Assembly: GCF_003002065.1 (NCBI RefSeq)
Contig: NZ_PVZG01000009.1
Coordinates: 1 to 64,000 of the forward strand
DNA: 64,000 nt
Reading direction: 5' to 3'
Origin: Pseudosporangium ferrugineum
Lineage (GTDB): Bacteria > Actinomycetota > Actinomycetes > Mycobacteriales > Micromonosporaceae
Under the pieces are notes generated by a model, which worked only from the letters and a program-made list of their open reading frames with translations, did not search any database and had not been told where the DNA came from. Every line of letters starts with the position of its first letter. Position 1 is the stretch's first letter. The position numbers and the translations under genes are program-made. Shown piece after piece: positions 52,474 to 61,794 of the stretch.

Positions 52474-53934
52474 ATGGGAGCCACCGGAGTCACCGCCGCC
52501 CGGCCGCACCGGCTCAGCGACGCGGCGCTCGCCTCGCTCGGCGCCGGCCGGCCCGGCCCCGCGACCCTCGCCGAGCTGCGCCGCGCCCGGCTCAGCCGGC
52601 ACCTTCTGCTGCTGCGGGAGATCGCGGTGCTCGCGCGTACGGAAGACTTCGCCGCCCTGGCCGCCGCCGAGCGTGCCGCGCCGGACCGGGTCCGCGAGCT
52701 GCTGGCCCGGCCGCTCTTCGGCGTGTGGGCGGCCCGCTGCCTCACCGCCCTGCGCGCCGGCGCGACCCCGGACAGCGCGGGCACCGGCCACCTGAGCGAG
52801 CTCGCCGCCCGCGCCCGGATCCCGCGGCCGCGGCGCGAGGACGGACGGCAGCTCACCGCCGAGCACGACGGGCTGCGGATCACCGTCCGGCTGGAGGACA
52901 CCGACCCGCTGCGCGCGGAACTGGGCCTGCCGCCCACCGCGGCGCTGGACGCCGCGGAACACCAGCGCTGGCAGACGTTGTTCGCCGGCGCGTGGCGGCT
53001 GCTGGTGGACCGGGTGCGCCCCGACGCCGAGGTGCTCGCCGGGCTCCTCGACTGCGTGGTGCCGGTCCGCACCGACCCGGCCGCCCGGGGCATCAGCGCC
53101 ACCTCCGCCGACGCGTTCGGCGCCGTGGCGATCTCGGAGCCCGCCGACGCGACCGCCCTCGCCGTGGGGCTGCTGCACGAGATCCAGCACAGCATCCTGA
53201 ACGGCGTGCAATACCTCTTCGACCTGCTCGAGGAGCCCGGCGAGCTCGGCTACTCGCCTTGGCGCGACGATCCCCGGCCCGCCTCGGGCATCCTGCACGG
53301 CGCGTACGCGTACCTGACCGTCACCCGCTTCTGGCGCACCCGCCGCGACCCGCTCGGACAGTTCGAGTTCGCCCGCTGGCGCGCCGCCGTGGCGACCGCC
53401 GCCGGGGACCTGCGCGGCCTGACCCCGGCCGGCGAGCGCTTCGTCGGCGCCCTGCTCGGCGAGGTGCGGCCGTGGCTGGACGAGCCGGTCGACCCGCGGG
53501 TCCGGCGCCTCGCCGAGGGCGCCAACCGCGACCACCGGCTGCGCTGGCGGCTGCGCAATCTGCACGTCGGGCCGGCGGACGCGGCGGCGCTGGCCGACGC
53601 CTGGCGCCGGGGTGAGCGACCGCCGCCGGTCACGCCCGTGCTGCGCCCCGCGCCCCGGCGGGCCCTGGAGGCGAGCGCCCGGCTGGATCTGACCCACCGG
53701 CTGCTGCGCGGGCTGCCCCTCGACGGCGCCGCCGGCGATCTCGCGTACGTGCGCGGGGACGACGGTGCGGCGCTCTCGGCGTACCGGAAAAATCCGGGTG
53801 ACCGGGCCGCCTGGGCCGGGATGGTCCTGGCCGGCGGGCTGGACGCCGCCCCCGAGCTCGCCGCGGCCGCCTACCGGGCGCTGGGTGACCAGGAACGCCC
53901 GGACCCGCTCGCCATGGTGAAGTGGGTTTCCTAA
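52474..53934 (+). CDS. HExxH-motif peptide-modification protein
   Basis: 486 residues. The metal motif is H-E-I-Q-H at residues 235-239, in LLHEIQHSILNGVQYLFDLLE, which matches the HEXXH domain seen in FxSxx-COOH loci. In many loci this domain is joined to the radical-SAM FxsB; here it is a separate protein with no CxxxCxxC motif. Ribosome site GGAGG eleven bases ahead of the ATG. It may process the FxsA peptide or act as a partner for a maturase elsewhere. The rest is helical with Arg-rich ends. Confidence 0.88.
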   Translation: MGATGVTAARPHRLSDAALASLGAGRPGPATLAELRRARLSRHLLLLREIAVLARTEDFAALAAAERAAPDRVRELLARPLFGVWAARCLTALRAGATPDSAGTGHLSELAARARIPRPRREDGRQLTAEHDGLRITVRLEDTDPLRAELGLPPTAALDAAEHQRWQTLFAGAWRLLVDRVRPDAEVLAGLLDCVVPVRTDPAARGISATSADAFGAVAISEPADATALAVGLLHEIQHSILNGVQYLFDLLEEPGELGYSPWRDDPRPASGILHGAYAYLTVTRFWRTRRDPLGQFEFARWRAAVATAAGDLRGLTPAGERFVGALLGEVRPWLDEPVDPRVRRLAEGANRDHRLRWRLRNLHVGPADAAALADAWRRGERPPPVTPVLRPAPRRALEASARLDLTHRLLRGLPLDGAAGDLAYVRGDDGAALSAYRKNPGDRAAWAGMVLAGGLDAAPELAAAAYRALGDQERPDPLAMVKWVS

Positions 53935-53979
53935 AGTCGCGGACGGCCGGACCGATCATGGTGCCCGTTGGAGGTGGAC

Positions 53980-55656
53980 ATGGCTCGGACCGGCAAGGTG
54001 ATGGATCGTGTGCGTCGCGTCGTCGACGGCGCCATGATCCTCACGTCCCTGCTGCTCATCGCGGGGCCGATGCTCCTCGAGGGCGACCGCGGCACGGCGG
54101 CGCTGGTCGGCGGTACGGCGCTGGTCGCCGGCCTGTCCCTGATCGTCCTGCTGCTCGCCCGGCGCTGGCCGCTCGTGCAGTACGCCCCGGTCGCCGCCGC
54201 CGTGCTCGTGGCGGGCGTCCGGTTCGGCCGCGAGGGCTCCATCGGCCCCGGCCTGACCTGGCTCACCATCGCCGTCGCCGCGATCATCCTGATCCGCCAG
54301 TTCCTCGGCGCCCGCACCAACCAGGACCTGGTCCGCGACCTCACCCGGGAACGCGCGCAGCTCGCCCGGCAGGCGTCCCGCGACCCGCTCACCGAGCTGG
54401 GCAACCGCAAGCTGTTCATGGACCACGCCACCGACGCGCTGGCCGACGCCGACGACACCATGACCGCCGTGATCCTCGTCGACCTGGACGGGTTCAAGGA
54501 GGTCAACGACACGTACGGGCACGCCACCGGCGACGAGCTGCTGCGCGCCGCAGCCGAGCGGCTGACCGCCAACGTGCGGACCAACGACACCGTCTCCCGC
54601 CTCGGCGGCGACGAGTTCGTGGTGCTGCTCCCCCGCCTGGTCGACGACCAGATCGCCGACACCGTGGCGAACCGGATCCTGCGCGACCTCGCCCAGCCCC
54701 TGATCATCGGCGACGTGGTGCTCACCATCCCGGCCAGCGCCGGCATCGCCATCACCCGGGGCGCCGGCACCGCGGTCGACGAGGTGGTCCGCGAGGCCGA
54801 CCTGGCGCTCTACCAGGCGAAGGCCGAGGGCAAGGGCCTCGCCCGGCGCTTCGACCCGGCCCAGTTCGCCGCCGCGGAGAGCCGCCGCCGCGAGGAGGCG
54901 GACCTGCGCCGCGCCCTCGACGCCGGCGAGTTCGAGGTCCACTACCAGCCCATCGTCGACCTCGAGGGCGAGCACACGGTCGGCGTCGAGGCCCTGGTCC
55001 GCTGGAACCACCCCGAGCGCGGCATGATCCCGCCGATCGCGTTCCTCGACATGGCCGAGTCGCTGGGGCTGCTCCCCCGCCTGGGCGGCTGGGTGCTGGA
55101 GGAGGCGTGCCGGCAGGCGGCGGCCTGGCAGGAGCAGAACCCGGGCTTCGAGCTGAACGTCAACCTCTCGGCCAGCCAGCTCGGCAACCCGGACCTCGTC
55201 GAGGAGGTACGCGGCGTGCTCGACCGCACCGGCCTCCCGCCGTCCCTGCTCGTGCTCGAACTGACCGAGTCGGTCGCCCTCGTGGACCTCGTCGAGTCGG
55301 CCCGGGTGCTCGGCGCGCTGAAGACCCTCGGCGTGCGGATCGCGCTGGACGACTTCGGCACCGGCTTCTCCTCGCTGAGCCACCTCGGCGCCCTGCCGGT
55401 CGACGTGGTGAAGATCGACAAGTCGTTCGTGCAGGCGATGCAGGAGGGCTCCGGCGCGTCGGTGGCCGAGGCGGTGCTGCAGATCGCGCGGACCTTCAAG
55501 CTCGCCCCGGTCGCCGAGGGCGTCGAGGACGCGACCCAGGCGTCCCGGCTCCGCGAGCTCGAGTGCGCCCAGGCGCAGGGCTACCACTTCGCCCGCCCGA
55601 TGCCCGCCGGCGATCTGACCGACCTGCTCGCCCGCCAGGCCGCCCTCTCCAGCTAG
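53980..55656 (+). CDS. Membrane GGDEF-EAL c-di-GMP protein
   Basis: 558 residues. Four hydrophobic helices in the first ~110 residues, without a separate sensor domain. GGDEF at 209-213 is intact (RLGGDEFVV), so diguanylate cyclase activity is expected. The EAL domain, with EALVRW at 337, NVNLSASQ, LELTESVAL, IALDDFGTGFSSL, VKIDKSFV and AQGYHFARPM, is also complete. A GGAGG five bases before the ATG sets the start (MARTGKVMDRVRR). The gene directly follows the HExxH gene (45 bp) but is not obviously related. Confidence 0.92.
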   Translation: MARTGKVMDRVRRVVDGAMILTSLLLIAGPMLLEGDRGTAALVGGTALVAGLSLIVLLLARRWPLVQYAPVAAAVLVAGVRFGREGSIGPGLTWLTIAVAAIILIRQFLGARTNQDLVRDLTRERAQLARQASRDPLTELGNRKLFMDHATDALADADDTMTAVILVDLDGFKEVNDTYGHATGDELLRAAAERLTANVRTNDTVSRLGGDEFVVLLPRLVDDQIADTVANRILRDLAQPLIIGDVVLTIPASAGIAITRGAGTAVDEVVREADLALYQAKAEGKGLARRFDPAQFAAAESRRREEADLRRALDAGEFEVHYQPIVDLEGEHTVGVEALVRWNHPERGMIPPIAFLDMAESLGLLPRLGGWVLEEACRQAAAWQEQNPGFELNVNLSASQLGNPDLVEEVRGVLDRTGLPPSLLVLELTESVALVDLVESARVLGALKTLGVRIALDDFGTGFSSLSHLGALPVDVVKIDKSFVQAMQEGSGASVAEAVLQIARTFKLAPVAEGVEDATQASRLRELECAQAQGYHFARPMPAGDLTDLLARQAALSS

Positions 55657-56075
55657 GCCGGCTTCGGCTGGGTGAAGCGGATGTTGTTGCCGAAGGGGTC
55701 GCGCAGGCCGCAGTCGATCCCGTACGGACGCTCGGTCGGCTCGTCGGTGAACTCCACCCCGCGGGCCAGCAGCGTCTCGTAGGTCTTGCGGCAGTCGTCG
55801 GTCGCGAAGATCAGCGACCCGCCCGACGCGCCCTTGGTCACCATGTCGCGCACCTGCCGCGCGGTCTCCTCCGAGAGCGCCGGGGCGCCCGGCCGCTCGA
55901 GCAGGATCTGGCGCTCGGGGTGGCCCGGCACGTTGACGGTGAGCCAGCGCATGAAGCCGAGGTCGACGTCGGTGTTGACCTCCAGCCCCAGCTTGCCCAC
56001 GTAGAAGTCGAGGGCCTGATCCTGGTCGAGTACGTAGATCTGCGAGTGCGTGAGTTCGGTGAACATGCTGCTCAC
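55653..56075 (-). CDS. VOC-family (glyoxalase-like) protein
   Basis: 140 residues of two babbab units: MFTELTHSQIYVLDQDQALDFYVGKLGLEV then YGIDCGLRDPFGNNIRFTQ, typical of actinobacterial VOC proteins. GTG at 56075 or ATG at 56066 may start. 25 bp downstream of the AraC gene, a common pairing; these often control or detect a small substrate. 4-bp tail overlap with the GGDEF-EAL gene. Confidence 0.9.
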   Translation of the reverse strand: MSSMFTELTHSQIYVLDQDQALDFYVGKLGLEVNTDVDLGFMRWLTVNVPGHPERQILLERPGAPALSEETARQVRDMVTKGASGGSLIFATDDCRKTYETLLARGVEFTDEPTERPYGIDCGLRDPFGNNIRFTQPKPA

Positions 56076-56100
56076 GGTACTGAGCCGGGCGGCGGGAAAC

Positions 56101-56496
56101 TTATCCGAAACTGCTCGGTCGCAGCCACGCCTTCGCGAAGCAGGTCGGCACGGCCAGGGTCGCCGCCCGGCGGCGGTACTCCCGCGGCGAGCGGCCGACG
56201 ATCGCGCGGAACGTGCGGCTGAACGTGCCGGGGCTGCCGAAGCCGACCTCGAAGCAGATGTCGGTGACGCTGCGGCCGGTCTCGCGCAGCAGGAACATCG
56301 ACCGCTCGACCCGGCGGCGCTGCAGGTAGCGGTGCGGCGTCTCGCCGAAGGTGGCCCGGAACGTACGGATGAAGTGCGCCTCCGACACGTGCGCGATCCG
56401 GGCCAGCGCGCGGATGTCGAGCGGCTGGGCGTACGCGCGGTCCATCGCGTCCCGGGCCCGGAGCATCCGCCGGTTGTCGTGCTCCGCCGGCGTCAC
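56101..56496 (-). CDS. AraC-family regulator, DNA-binding domain only
   Basis: 131 residues containing only the two HTHs (LDIRALARIAHVSEAHFIRTF and VTDICFEVGFGSPGTFSRTFRAIVG). No ligand domain. Its GTG overlaps the fxsT stop (GTGA), so it is expressed with fxsT. It probably controls the downstream VOC gene and may respond through a partner. Confidence 0.9.
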   Translation of the reverse strand: MTPAEHDNRRMLRARDAMDRAYAQPLDIRALARIAHVSEAHFIRTFRATFGETPHRYLQRRRVERSMFLLRETGRSVTDICFEVGFGSPGTFSRTFRAIVGRSPREYRRRAATLAVPTCFAKAWLRPSSFG

Positions 56497-58931
56497 AGCG
56501 GCGGGGGCTCGATCTCGGTCTCCAGGCGTACGCCGGACCGCGCCCGGGCGAGCAGGGGGTGGCCCTCGCCGTACACCTTCTGGAGCTCCTCGATCGCGGC
56601 CTCGGCCGACTGGTCGTCACCGGCGTCCAGCGCCACGTTGAAGGCGCAGGCCAGGGTGTCCGGGTGGTCGCCGCCGCGCACGCTGCGGGACCGGGTGAGG
56701 GTGTCGAGGGCGATCTCCCGCGCCGGCTGCCCCTCGCCGAGCGCGACCAGGTCGGCGGCGAGGCCGTTGGCGCAGCTCAGCGTGAACGGGTGGTCGGCGC
56801 CCACGCTGCGCCGCAGGCCGCCGAGCGCCTCCTGGTCGATGGTGCGTGCCTCGGCGTACCGGCCGGTGGCCCGGACCACGCCGGCCAGGTCGGCGCCGGC
56901 GGCGAGGGTGAACGGATGCTCGTCGCCGAGCACGGCGTGGTAGCGCGCGACGGCCCGCTCGAGCAGCCGGTGCGCCTCGTCGAGGTCGCCGGCGTCGCGG
57001 GCGCAGTGTGCCAGGGAGACCATCGCGCCGAGGGTCTCGACGTTGAGGTCGCCGAACTTCTGCCGGTAGAGCTCGGCGTTGGTGGTGGCCAGGGCCCCGG
57101 CGTCGGGCCGGCCGGACCGCCGCGCCGCCATCGCCGCGAAGCGTCCCGCCCAGAGCGCCATCGGGTGGTCGGGGCCCAGCGTGTCGAAGTGCCCCGCGGC
57201 GGCGAGCAGCTCCGCGGCGGCCGGGTAGTCGCCGAGGCCGTACAGGTCGAAGGCGAGCCCGGCCCGCGACGACAGCGTCTCCGGGTGTCCGTCCACGAAG
57301 ATCATCTGCCGGTGCCGGAGCACCTGCTCGTCCAGCGCCCGCGCGCCCCGGAAGTCGCCGAGCAGCCGCAGGTCGGCGGCGAGGTTGTTGGCGCAGCGCA
57401 GGGCGGTCGGGAAGCTCTCGCCGAACAACCGCCGATAGCGCACCAGGTTGTCGGCGTCGAGCTGCCGGGCCTGCCCGAAATGACCCTGCATGCGAAGGTC
57501 GGCGCCGACGCTGTTGGCCGTCGCCAGGGTCTGCTCGTCGTCCCCGCCGAGCACCTCCCGCTGCGAGCGCAGGGTCTGGGCGTTCAGGGCGCGGGCGTCG
57601 GCCGTACGCCCCACCGCCCGCAGCGCGTTGGCCAGGTGGAAGGACGCGAGCAGGGTCTGCTCATCGGTCTCGCCGAGGCTGTCACGCCACCGGGCGACCG
57701 CCTGCGTGGCCAGGTCGCGGCTGGAGTCGTAGTCGCCGCCCGCGTACAGGTAGCGGACGCAGTTGATGACCAGGTGGCGGATCTCCTCGGCGTCGCCGCC
57801 CAGCACGTCGGAGTGGACCAGGTGCGGGACGATCTCGGCGTACCGGGGCCAGTGGGTCGGGTTGTCCGGGTCGCCGGGGTCCGCGGCGGCGAGCATCGCG
57901 CGCACGGTCCGCAGCAGGACGGCGTGCCGCTCCGAGCTCAGTTGCTGGCCCAGCATGCCGCGGACCAGCGGGTGCACGACCAGGCTGCCGCCCGGCGGGT
58001 CGAGGTCGGCCAGGCCGTAGCGGCCGATCAGCCGCATCGCGGCCTTCAACCGCCGTTCGATGCGCACCGTACGGGCCAGCTCCGGCGAGGCCAGCCCCCG
58101 CGCGGCCCACAGCAGCTCCCACGAGACCGGCGCGCTGGCCAGGAACGCGCTCAGCTCGAGCAGCTCGAACGCGGCCGGCGACGTCTCGGCGAGCCCGTCG
58201 GCGGCGAGGCCCCAGGCGACCCGGATCGGGGTGGGGAACGCCAGCTCGGCGGCGCGCTCGTCGTAGCGGCGCAGATAGTCGTCGACGCTCCAGCCGGCCG
58301 CCGACCGCACGGCGGCGGCCTCGTCGAGCGCCATAGGCACGTCGCCGAGGCGCTCGGCGAGGCGCTCGGCGTCCACCGCGGACAGATCGGGGCTGCGGCG
58401 CCGCAGGAAGTCCACGCTGTCCGTACGGTCGAAGACCGGCACCGGCACGGCCTGCGCGACCTCGGTGGTCCACCGCGGGTTGCGGGAGGTGACGAGCACG
58501 TGCCCGGCGCCGCTGGGCAGGTAGGGCTTGATGTCCTCGGGCCGGTTGGCGTTCTCGAAGACGACCAGCCAGTTACGGTACGGCTCCCCGCGGCTGAGCG
58601 CGTCGCGCACGGCGCCGAGCGTGCGGTTGATGTCCCGCGCCTCGGGAAGCCGCAGCTCCTGGGCGAGCCCGACCAGCGCGGCGCGCATGCCGGCCGTCTG
58701 CTCCGCCGGGATCCACCACACCAGGTCGTACGTCTCCGCGTACCGGTAGGCATATTCCACGGCCAATTGGGTACGTCCCGTGCCACCCAACTGGTGATCG
58801 GCGGACGGCAGCAGCACCACCGGCCCGTTGCCGAGCAGCCCGCGGACGTCGGCGAGGAGTCCCTCACGCCCGACGAATCGCGGATTGCGCGGCGGCAGGC
58901 CACCCCGGATCGGCACGCCGCCCCTCCCCAC
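56493..58931 (-). CDS. fxsT: FxsT, FxSxx-COOH system TPR/NB-ARC protein
   Basis: 812 residues: an N-terminal NB-ARC/AAA ATPase (residues ~15-290), then helical regions and 8-9 TPR repeats (~390-790). It opens PIRGGLPPRNPRFVGREGLL, the family start. The P-loop is altered: LGGTGRTQLAVEYAYRY where family members have GGVGKTQ, so arginine replaces the catalytic lysine and ATPase activity may be weak or lost. TPR units contain ARALDEQVLRHRQMIF and HPETLSSRAGLAFDLYGLGD. FxsT genes accompany fxsA precursors. GTG start with GAGG six bases ahead. Upstream region overlaps the STAS gene frame. Confidence 0.85.
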   Translation of the reverse strand: MGRGGVPIRGGLPPRNPRFVGREGLLADVRGLLGNGPVVLLPSADHQLGGTGRTQLAVEYAYRYAETYDLVWWIPAEQTAGMRAALVGLAQELRLPEARDINRTLGAVRDALSRGEPYRNWLVVFENANRPEDIKPYLPSGAGHVLVTSRNPRWTTEVAQAVPVPVFDRTDSVDFLRRRSPDLSAVDAERLAERLGDVPMALDEAAAVRSAAGWSVDDYLRRYDERAAELAFPTPIRVAWGLAADGLAETSPAAFELLELSAFLASAPVSWELLWAARGLASPELARTVRIERRLKAAMRLIGRYGLADLDPPGGSLVVHPLVRGMLGQQLSSERHAVLLRTVRAMLAAADPGDPDNPTHWPRYAEIVPHLVHSDVLGGDAEEIRHLVINCVRYLYAGGDYDSSRDLATQAVARWRDSLGETDEQTLLASFHLANALRAVGRTADARALNAQTLRSQREVLGGDDEQTLATANSVGADLRMQGHFGQARQLDADNLVRYRRLFGESFPTALRCANNLAADLRLLGDFRGARALDEQVLRHRQMIFVDGHPETLSSRAGLAFDLYGLGDYPAAAELLAAAGHFDTLGPDHPMALWAGRFAAMAARRSGRPDAGALATTNAELYRQKFGDLNVETLGAMVSLAHCARDAGDLDEAHRLLERAVARYHAVLGDEHPFTLAAGADLAGVVRATGRYAEARTIDQEALGGLRRSVGADHPFTLSCANGLAADLVALGEGQPAREIALDTLTRSRSVRGGDHPDTLACAFNVALDAGDDQSAEAAIEELQKVYGEGHPLLARARSGVRLETEIEPPPL

Positions 58932-59026
58932 TGATGACCTCGCCCTCTACTGTCATGCTGCCGATTACCGTACGTGGAATCATCGCCACTACGGAAGATT
59001 CAGACTGCACCCTGGGAAGGCGCGCC

Positions 59027-59344
59027 GTGACCGACGAACCCGTGACGAGCTCGGACCGCGACGCCGACGTGGTCACCGTCGCCCTGCAGGGCGAGGTCGA
59101 CGTGCTCAACGTGGATCAGGTACGGGTCGCCCTCGTGGAGGCGCTCGCCACCCGGCCGCGGGCGCTGGTGGTCGACCTGGAGAAGTTGTCCTTCATCGAC
59201 TCCACCGGGCTGGGCGCGATCATCTTCGGCTTCCAGCGGGCCCGGGACGAGGGCATCGGCTTCTCCCTCGCCCGGCCGACCCGCGGCGTACACCAGATCC
59301 TGGTCCTCAGTGGCGTGCTCGAGGTCGTCGAGCTGGTGGAGTAG
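59027..59344 (+). CDS. STAS-domain anti-sigma factor antagonist
   Basis: 105 residues: a single STAS domain (ALQGEVDVLNVDQVRVAL; ALVVDLEKLSFIDSTGLGAIIFGF, with the phosphorylated serine of the IDSTG motif). GTG at 59027 has GGGAAGG seven bases ahead, whereas the upstream ATG would add a non-conserved tail. It would be a target for a PP2C such as the one at 45090. Divergent from fxsT. Confidence 0.92.
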   Translation: MTDEPVTSSDRDADVVTVALQGEVDVLNVDQVRVALVEALATRPRALVVDLEKLSFIDSTGLGAIIFGFQRARDEGIGFSLARPTRGVHQILVLSGVLEVVELVE

Positions 59345-59357
59345 GCCGGCCCAGCGG

Positions 59358-60683
59358 TCAGGAGGCGGGCGCCGCCGGGGTGGCGGCGGCCGGGAAGGCC
59401 AGCCCGATGCCGGGACCGGCCGGGCCACCGTCGCGGGTGCGCCGCCCGGCGAGCAGCATCAGCGACAGCAGCGAGGCCAGCAGGGCCAGGGCGCCGGCGC
59501 CGTACCAGGCCCAGTCGTAGGCGCCGAGCCGGTCGCGGACGAGCCCCGCCGACGTGGCCGCGATCGCCGCGCCGAACTGGTGCGAGGCGAAGACCCAGCC
59601 GAAGACCACCGCGCCGCTCGCGCCGAAGTACTCGCGGCAGAGGGCGACCGTCGGCGGCACCGTGGCCACCCAGTCGAGGCCGTAGAACAGGATGAAGACG
59701 ACCATGCTCGGGTGCGCCGTCGCGGCGAACAGCGAGGGCAGCACCAGCAGCGACAACCCGCGCAGGGCGTAGTACCCGCCCAGCAGCAGCCGGCTGTCGA
59801 CCCGGTCGGTGAGCCAGCCGGAGGCGATCGTGCCCGCGATGTCGAAGAGGCCGACCAGCGCCAGCAGGCCCGCCGCGGTCGTCTCGGTCATGCCGTGGTC
59901 GTGCGCCGCGGGGATGAAGTGGGTGCCCACCAGCCCGTTCGTGGTGGCGCCGCAGATCGCGAAGCCGCCCGCCAGCAGCCAGAACGGCCGGGTCCCGGCG
60001 GCGTGCCGCAGGGTGCGCAGGGCGTTGCGCGCGGCGCTGCCGGGCGGGGTGGCGGGCAGCGAGGCGACGTCGTCCGGCCCCGCCCCGTACGCGGTGGCGC
60101 CCAGGTCGGCCGGGCGGTCGCGCAGCCGCCACCAGACCAGGGGCACGACGATCAGGGCGGCAGCCGCCACGGTGAGCGCGGCGACCCGCCAGCCGTGCGC
60201 GCCGGTGAGCCGGGCCAGCAGCGGCAGGAAGACGAGCTGCCCGGCCGCGCCGCCCGCGGTGAGGACGCCGGTGACCAGGCCGCGGCGGTGCACGAACCAC
60301 CGGTTGGCGACGATCGCCACGAAGCCCAGGGCCATCGAGCCGGTGCCCAGCCCGACCAGGACGCCCCAGCAGAGCACCAGCTGCCAGCTGGCCTCCATGA
60401 ACACCGTGAACCCGCTGCCGGCGGAGACCAGCACCAGCGCTCCGGCCACGACCCGGCGCATGCCGAACTTCTCCATGAGCGCGGCGGCGAAGGGCGCGGT
60501 GAGGCCGTAGAGCAGCAGGTTGACCGAGACGGCGGCGGAGATCGTGCCGAGCGACCAGCCGAACTCCTGGTGCAGCGGCTGCAGCAGGACGGACGGCGTG
60601 GCCCGGAAGCCGGCGGCGCCCACCAGCGCGATGAAGGCGACGGCGGCGACGAGCCAGGCGGGGTGCGGGCGGCGGAGAGTCAC
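59358..60683 (-). CDS. MFS transporter (oxalate/formate antiporter-like)
   Basis: 441 residues from the GTG at 60683, 12 hydrophobic helices. Motif A is GLTAPFAAALMEKFGMRRV in the second loop, and GSAARNALRTLRHAAGTRPFWLLAGGF opens the second half. It fits the CynX/NimT or monocarboxylate-type group. Divergent from the GlxA regulator by 70 bp, which likely controls it. Confidence 0.88.
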   Translation of the reverse strand: MTLRRPHPAWLVAAVAFIALVGAAGFRATPSVLLQPLHQEFGWSLGTISAAVSVNLLLYGLTAPFAAALMEKFGMRRVVAGALVLVSAGSGFTVFMEASWQLVLCWGVLVGLGTGSMALGFVAIVANRWFVHRRGLVTGVLTAGGAAGQLVFLPLLARLTGAHGWRVAALTVAAAALIVVPLVWWRLRDRPADLGATAYGAGPDDVASLPATPPGSAARNALRTLRHAAGTRPFWLLAGGFAICGATTNGLVGTHFIPAAHDHGMTETTAAGLLALVGLFDIAGTIASGWLTDRVDSRLLLGGYYALRGLSLLVLPSLFAATAHPSMVVFILFYGLDWVATVPPTVALCREYFGASGAVVFGWVFASHQFGAAIAATSAGLVRDRLGAYDWAWYGAGALALLASLLSLMLLAGRRTRDGGPAGPGIGLAFPAAATPAAPAS

Positions 60684-60753
60684 TCGATCATTCTGCGGAG
60701 CCCCGGCCGTACGGACGAGTGGCCGGGAAGCCATGATGCGCAAGAATCGGGCC

Positions 60754-61719
60754 ATGACGCATTCCGTGGCGATGCTCGCCCTCGACGGCGTGGTCGGATT
60801 CGACCTCGGCGTGCCGCCGCAGGTCTTCGGCGCGGCGCGGGCCGACGACGAGACCCCCTACTACTCGGTCACCACCTGCGGCGTGGGCGGCCTCCCGGTC
60901 CGGCCCGAGCGCGGCGGGTTCCTGGTCACCCCCGACCACGACCTGACGCCGCTGGCGAGCGCGGACACCGTGCTGGTCCCCGGGGTCAGCGGCGGCTCGA
61001 CGATGGTCGACGGCAGGGTGGCCACCGAGGTCACCGACGCGCTGCGCGCCGCCCACGAGCGCGGCACGCGGATCATCTCGATCTGCACCGGCGCCTCCGT
61101 GCTCGCCGCCGCCGGGCTGCTCGACGGCCGCAAGGCCGCCAGCCACTGGGCCTGGGCGAAACGGCTGCGGCGCCTCTACCCCCGGGTCGAGTGGGACTTC
61201 GAGGTGCTGTTCATGGACGACGGCGACGTGCTGACCTCGGCCGGGGTGGCCGCGGGGGCGGACCTGTGCCTGCACGTCGTCCGCCGGGACCACGGCAGCG
61301 CGGTCGCCAACCGGGCCGCCCGGCGGTGCGTGATGCCGGCGTGGCGCGACGGCGGCCAGGCGCAGTACATCGAGCGCCCGGTGCCGGCGGCGCACGGCAC
61401 GGGCACCGAGCAGACCCGGGAGTGGGCGCTGGGCCGGCTGGCGGACCAGGTCAGCCTCGAGGAGCTGGCGGAGCACGCCCGGATGAGCGTGCGCACGTTC
61501 ACCCGGCGGTTCCGCGACGAGACCGGGATGAGCCCGCGGCAGTGGCTGCTGCGGCAGCGCGTCGGGCACGCCCGGCTGCTGCTGGAATCGACCGACCTGA
61601 GCGTCGACGTGGTCGCGCGCCGCTCCGGGCTGGGCAGCGCCACCGCCCTCCGGCAGCATTTCCAGCAGACGGTGGGAGTGGCGCCGAGTGCCTACCGGCG
61701 TGCCTTCCGCCACCCGTGA
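60754..61719 (+). CDS. GlxA-family transcriptional regulator
   Basis: 321 residues: DJ-1/PfpI-like N-terminal domain (ISICTGASVLAAAGLLDGRKA with the nucleophile-elbow cysteine) and a C-terminal AraC HTH (LADQVSLEELAEHARMSVRTFTRRFRDETG). An upstream ATG-ATG pair is in frame and could add seven residues. It likely regulates the divergent MFS gene. Confidence 0.92.
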   Translation: MTHSVAMLALDGVVGFDLGVPPQVFGAARADDETPYYSVTTCGVGGLPVRPERGGFLVTPDHDLTPLASADTVLVPGVSGGSTMVDGRVATEVTDALRAAHERGTRIISICTGASVLAAAGLLDGRKAASHWAWAKRLRRLYPRVEWDFEVLFMDDGDVLTSAGVAAGADLCLHVVRRDHGSAVANRAARRCVMPAWRDGGQAQYIERPVPAAHGTGTEQTREWALGRLADQVSLEELAEHARMSVRTFTRRFRDETGMSPRQWLLRQRVGHARLLLESTDLSVDVVARRSGLGSATALRQHFQQTVGVAPSAYRRAFRHP

Positions 61720-61794
61720 CCCCTGTGCTCAGTTCGCGGCGGAAGTGTCCGATGGGACAGACGTACCCCCGTACGTGCCGCTCGTGAGGATGTC

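Noticed and set aside
51470..58931. Radical-SAM FxsB gene
   Set aside because: I looked for CxxxCxxC in long frames across the FxSxx region and the rest of the window and saw none, so it is not listed.
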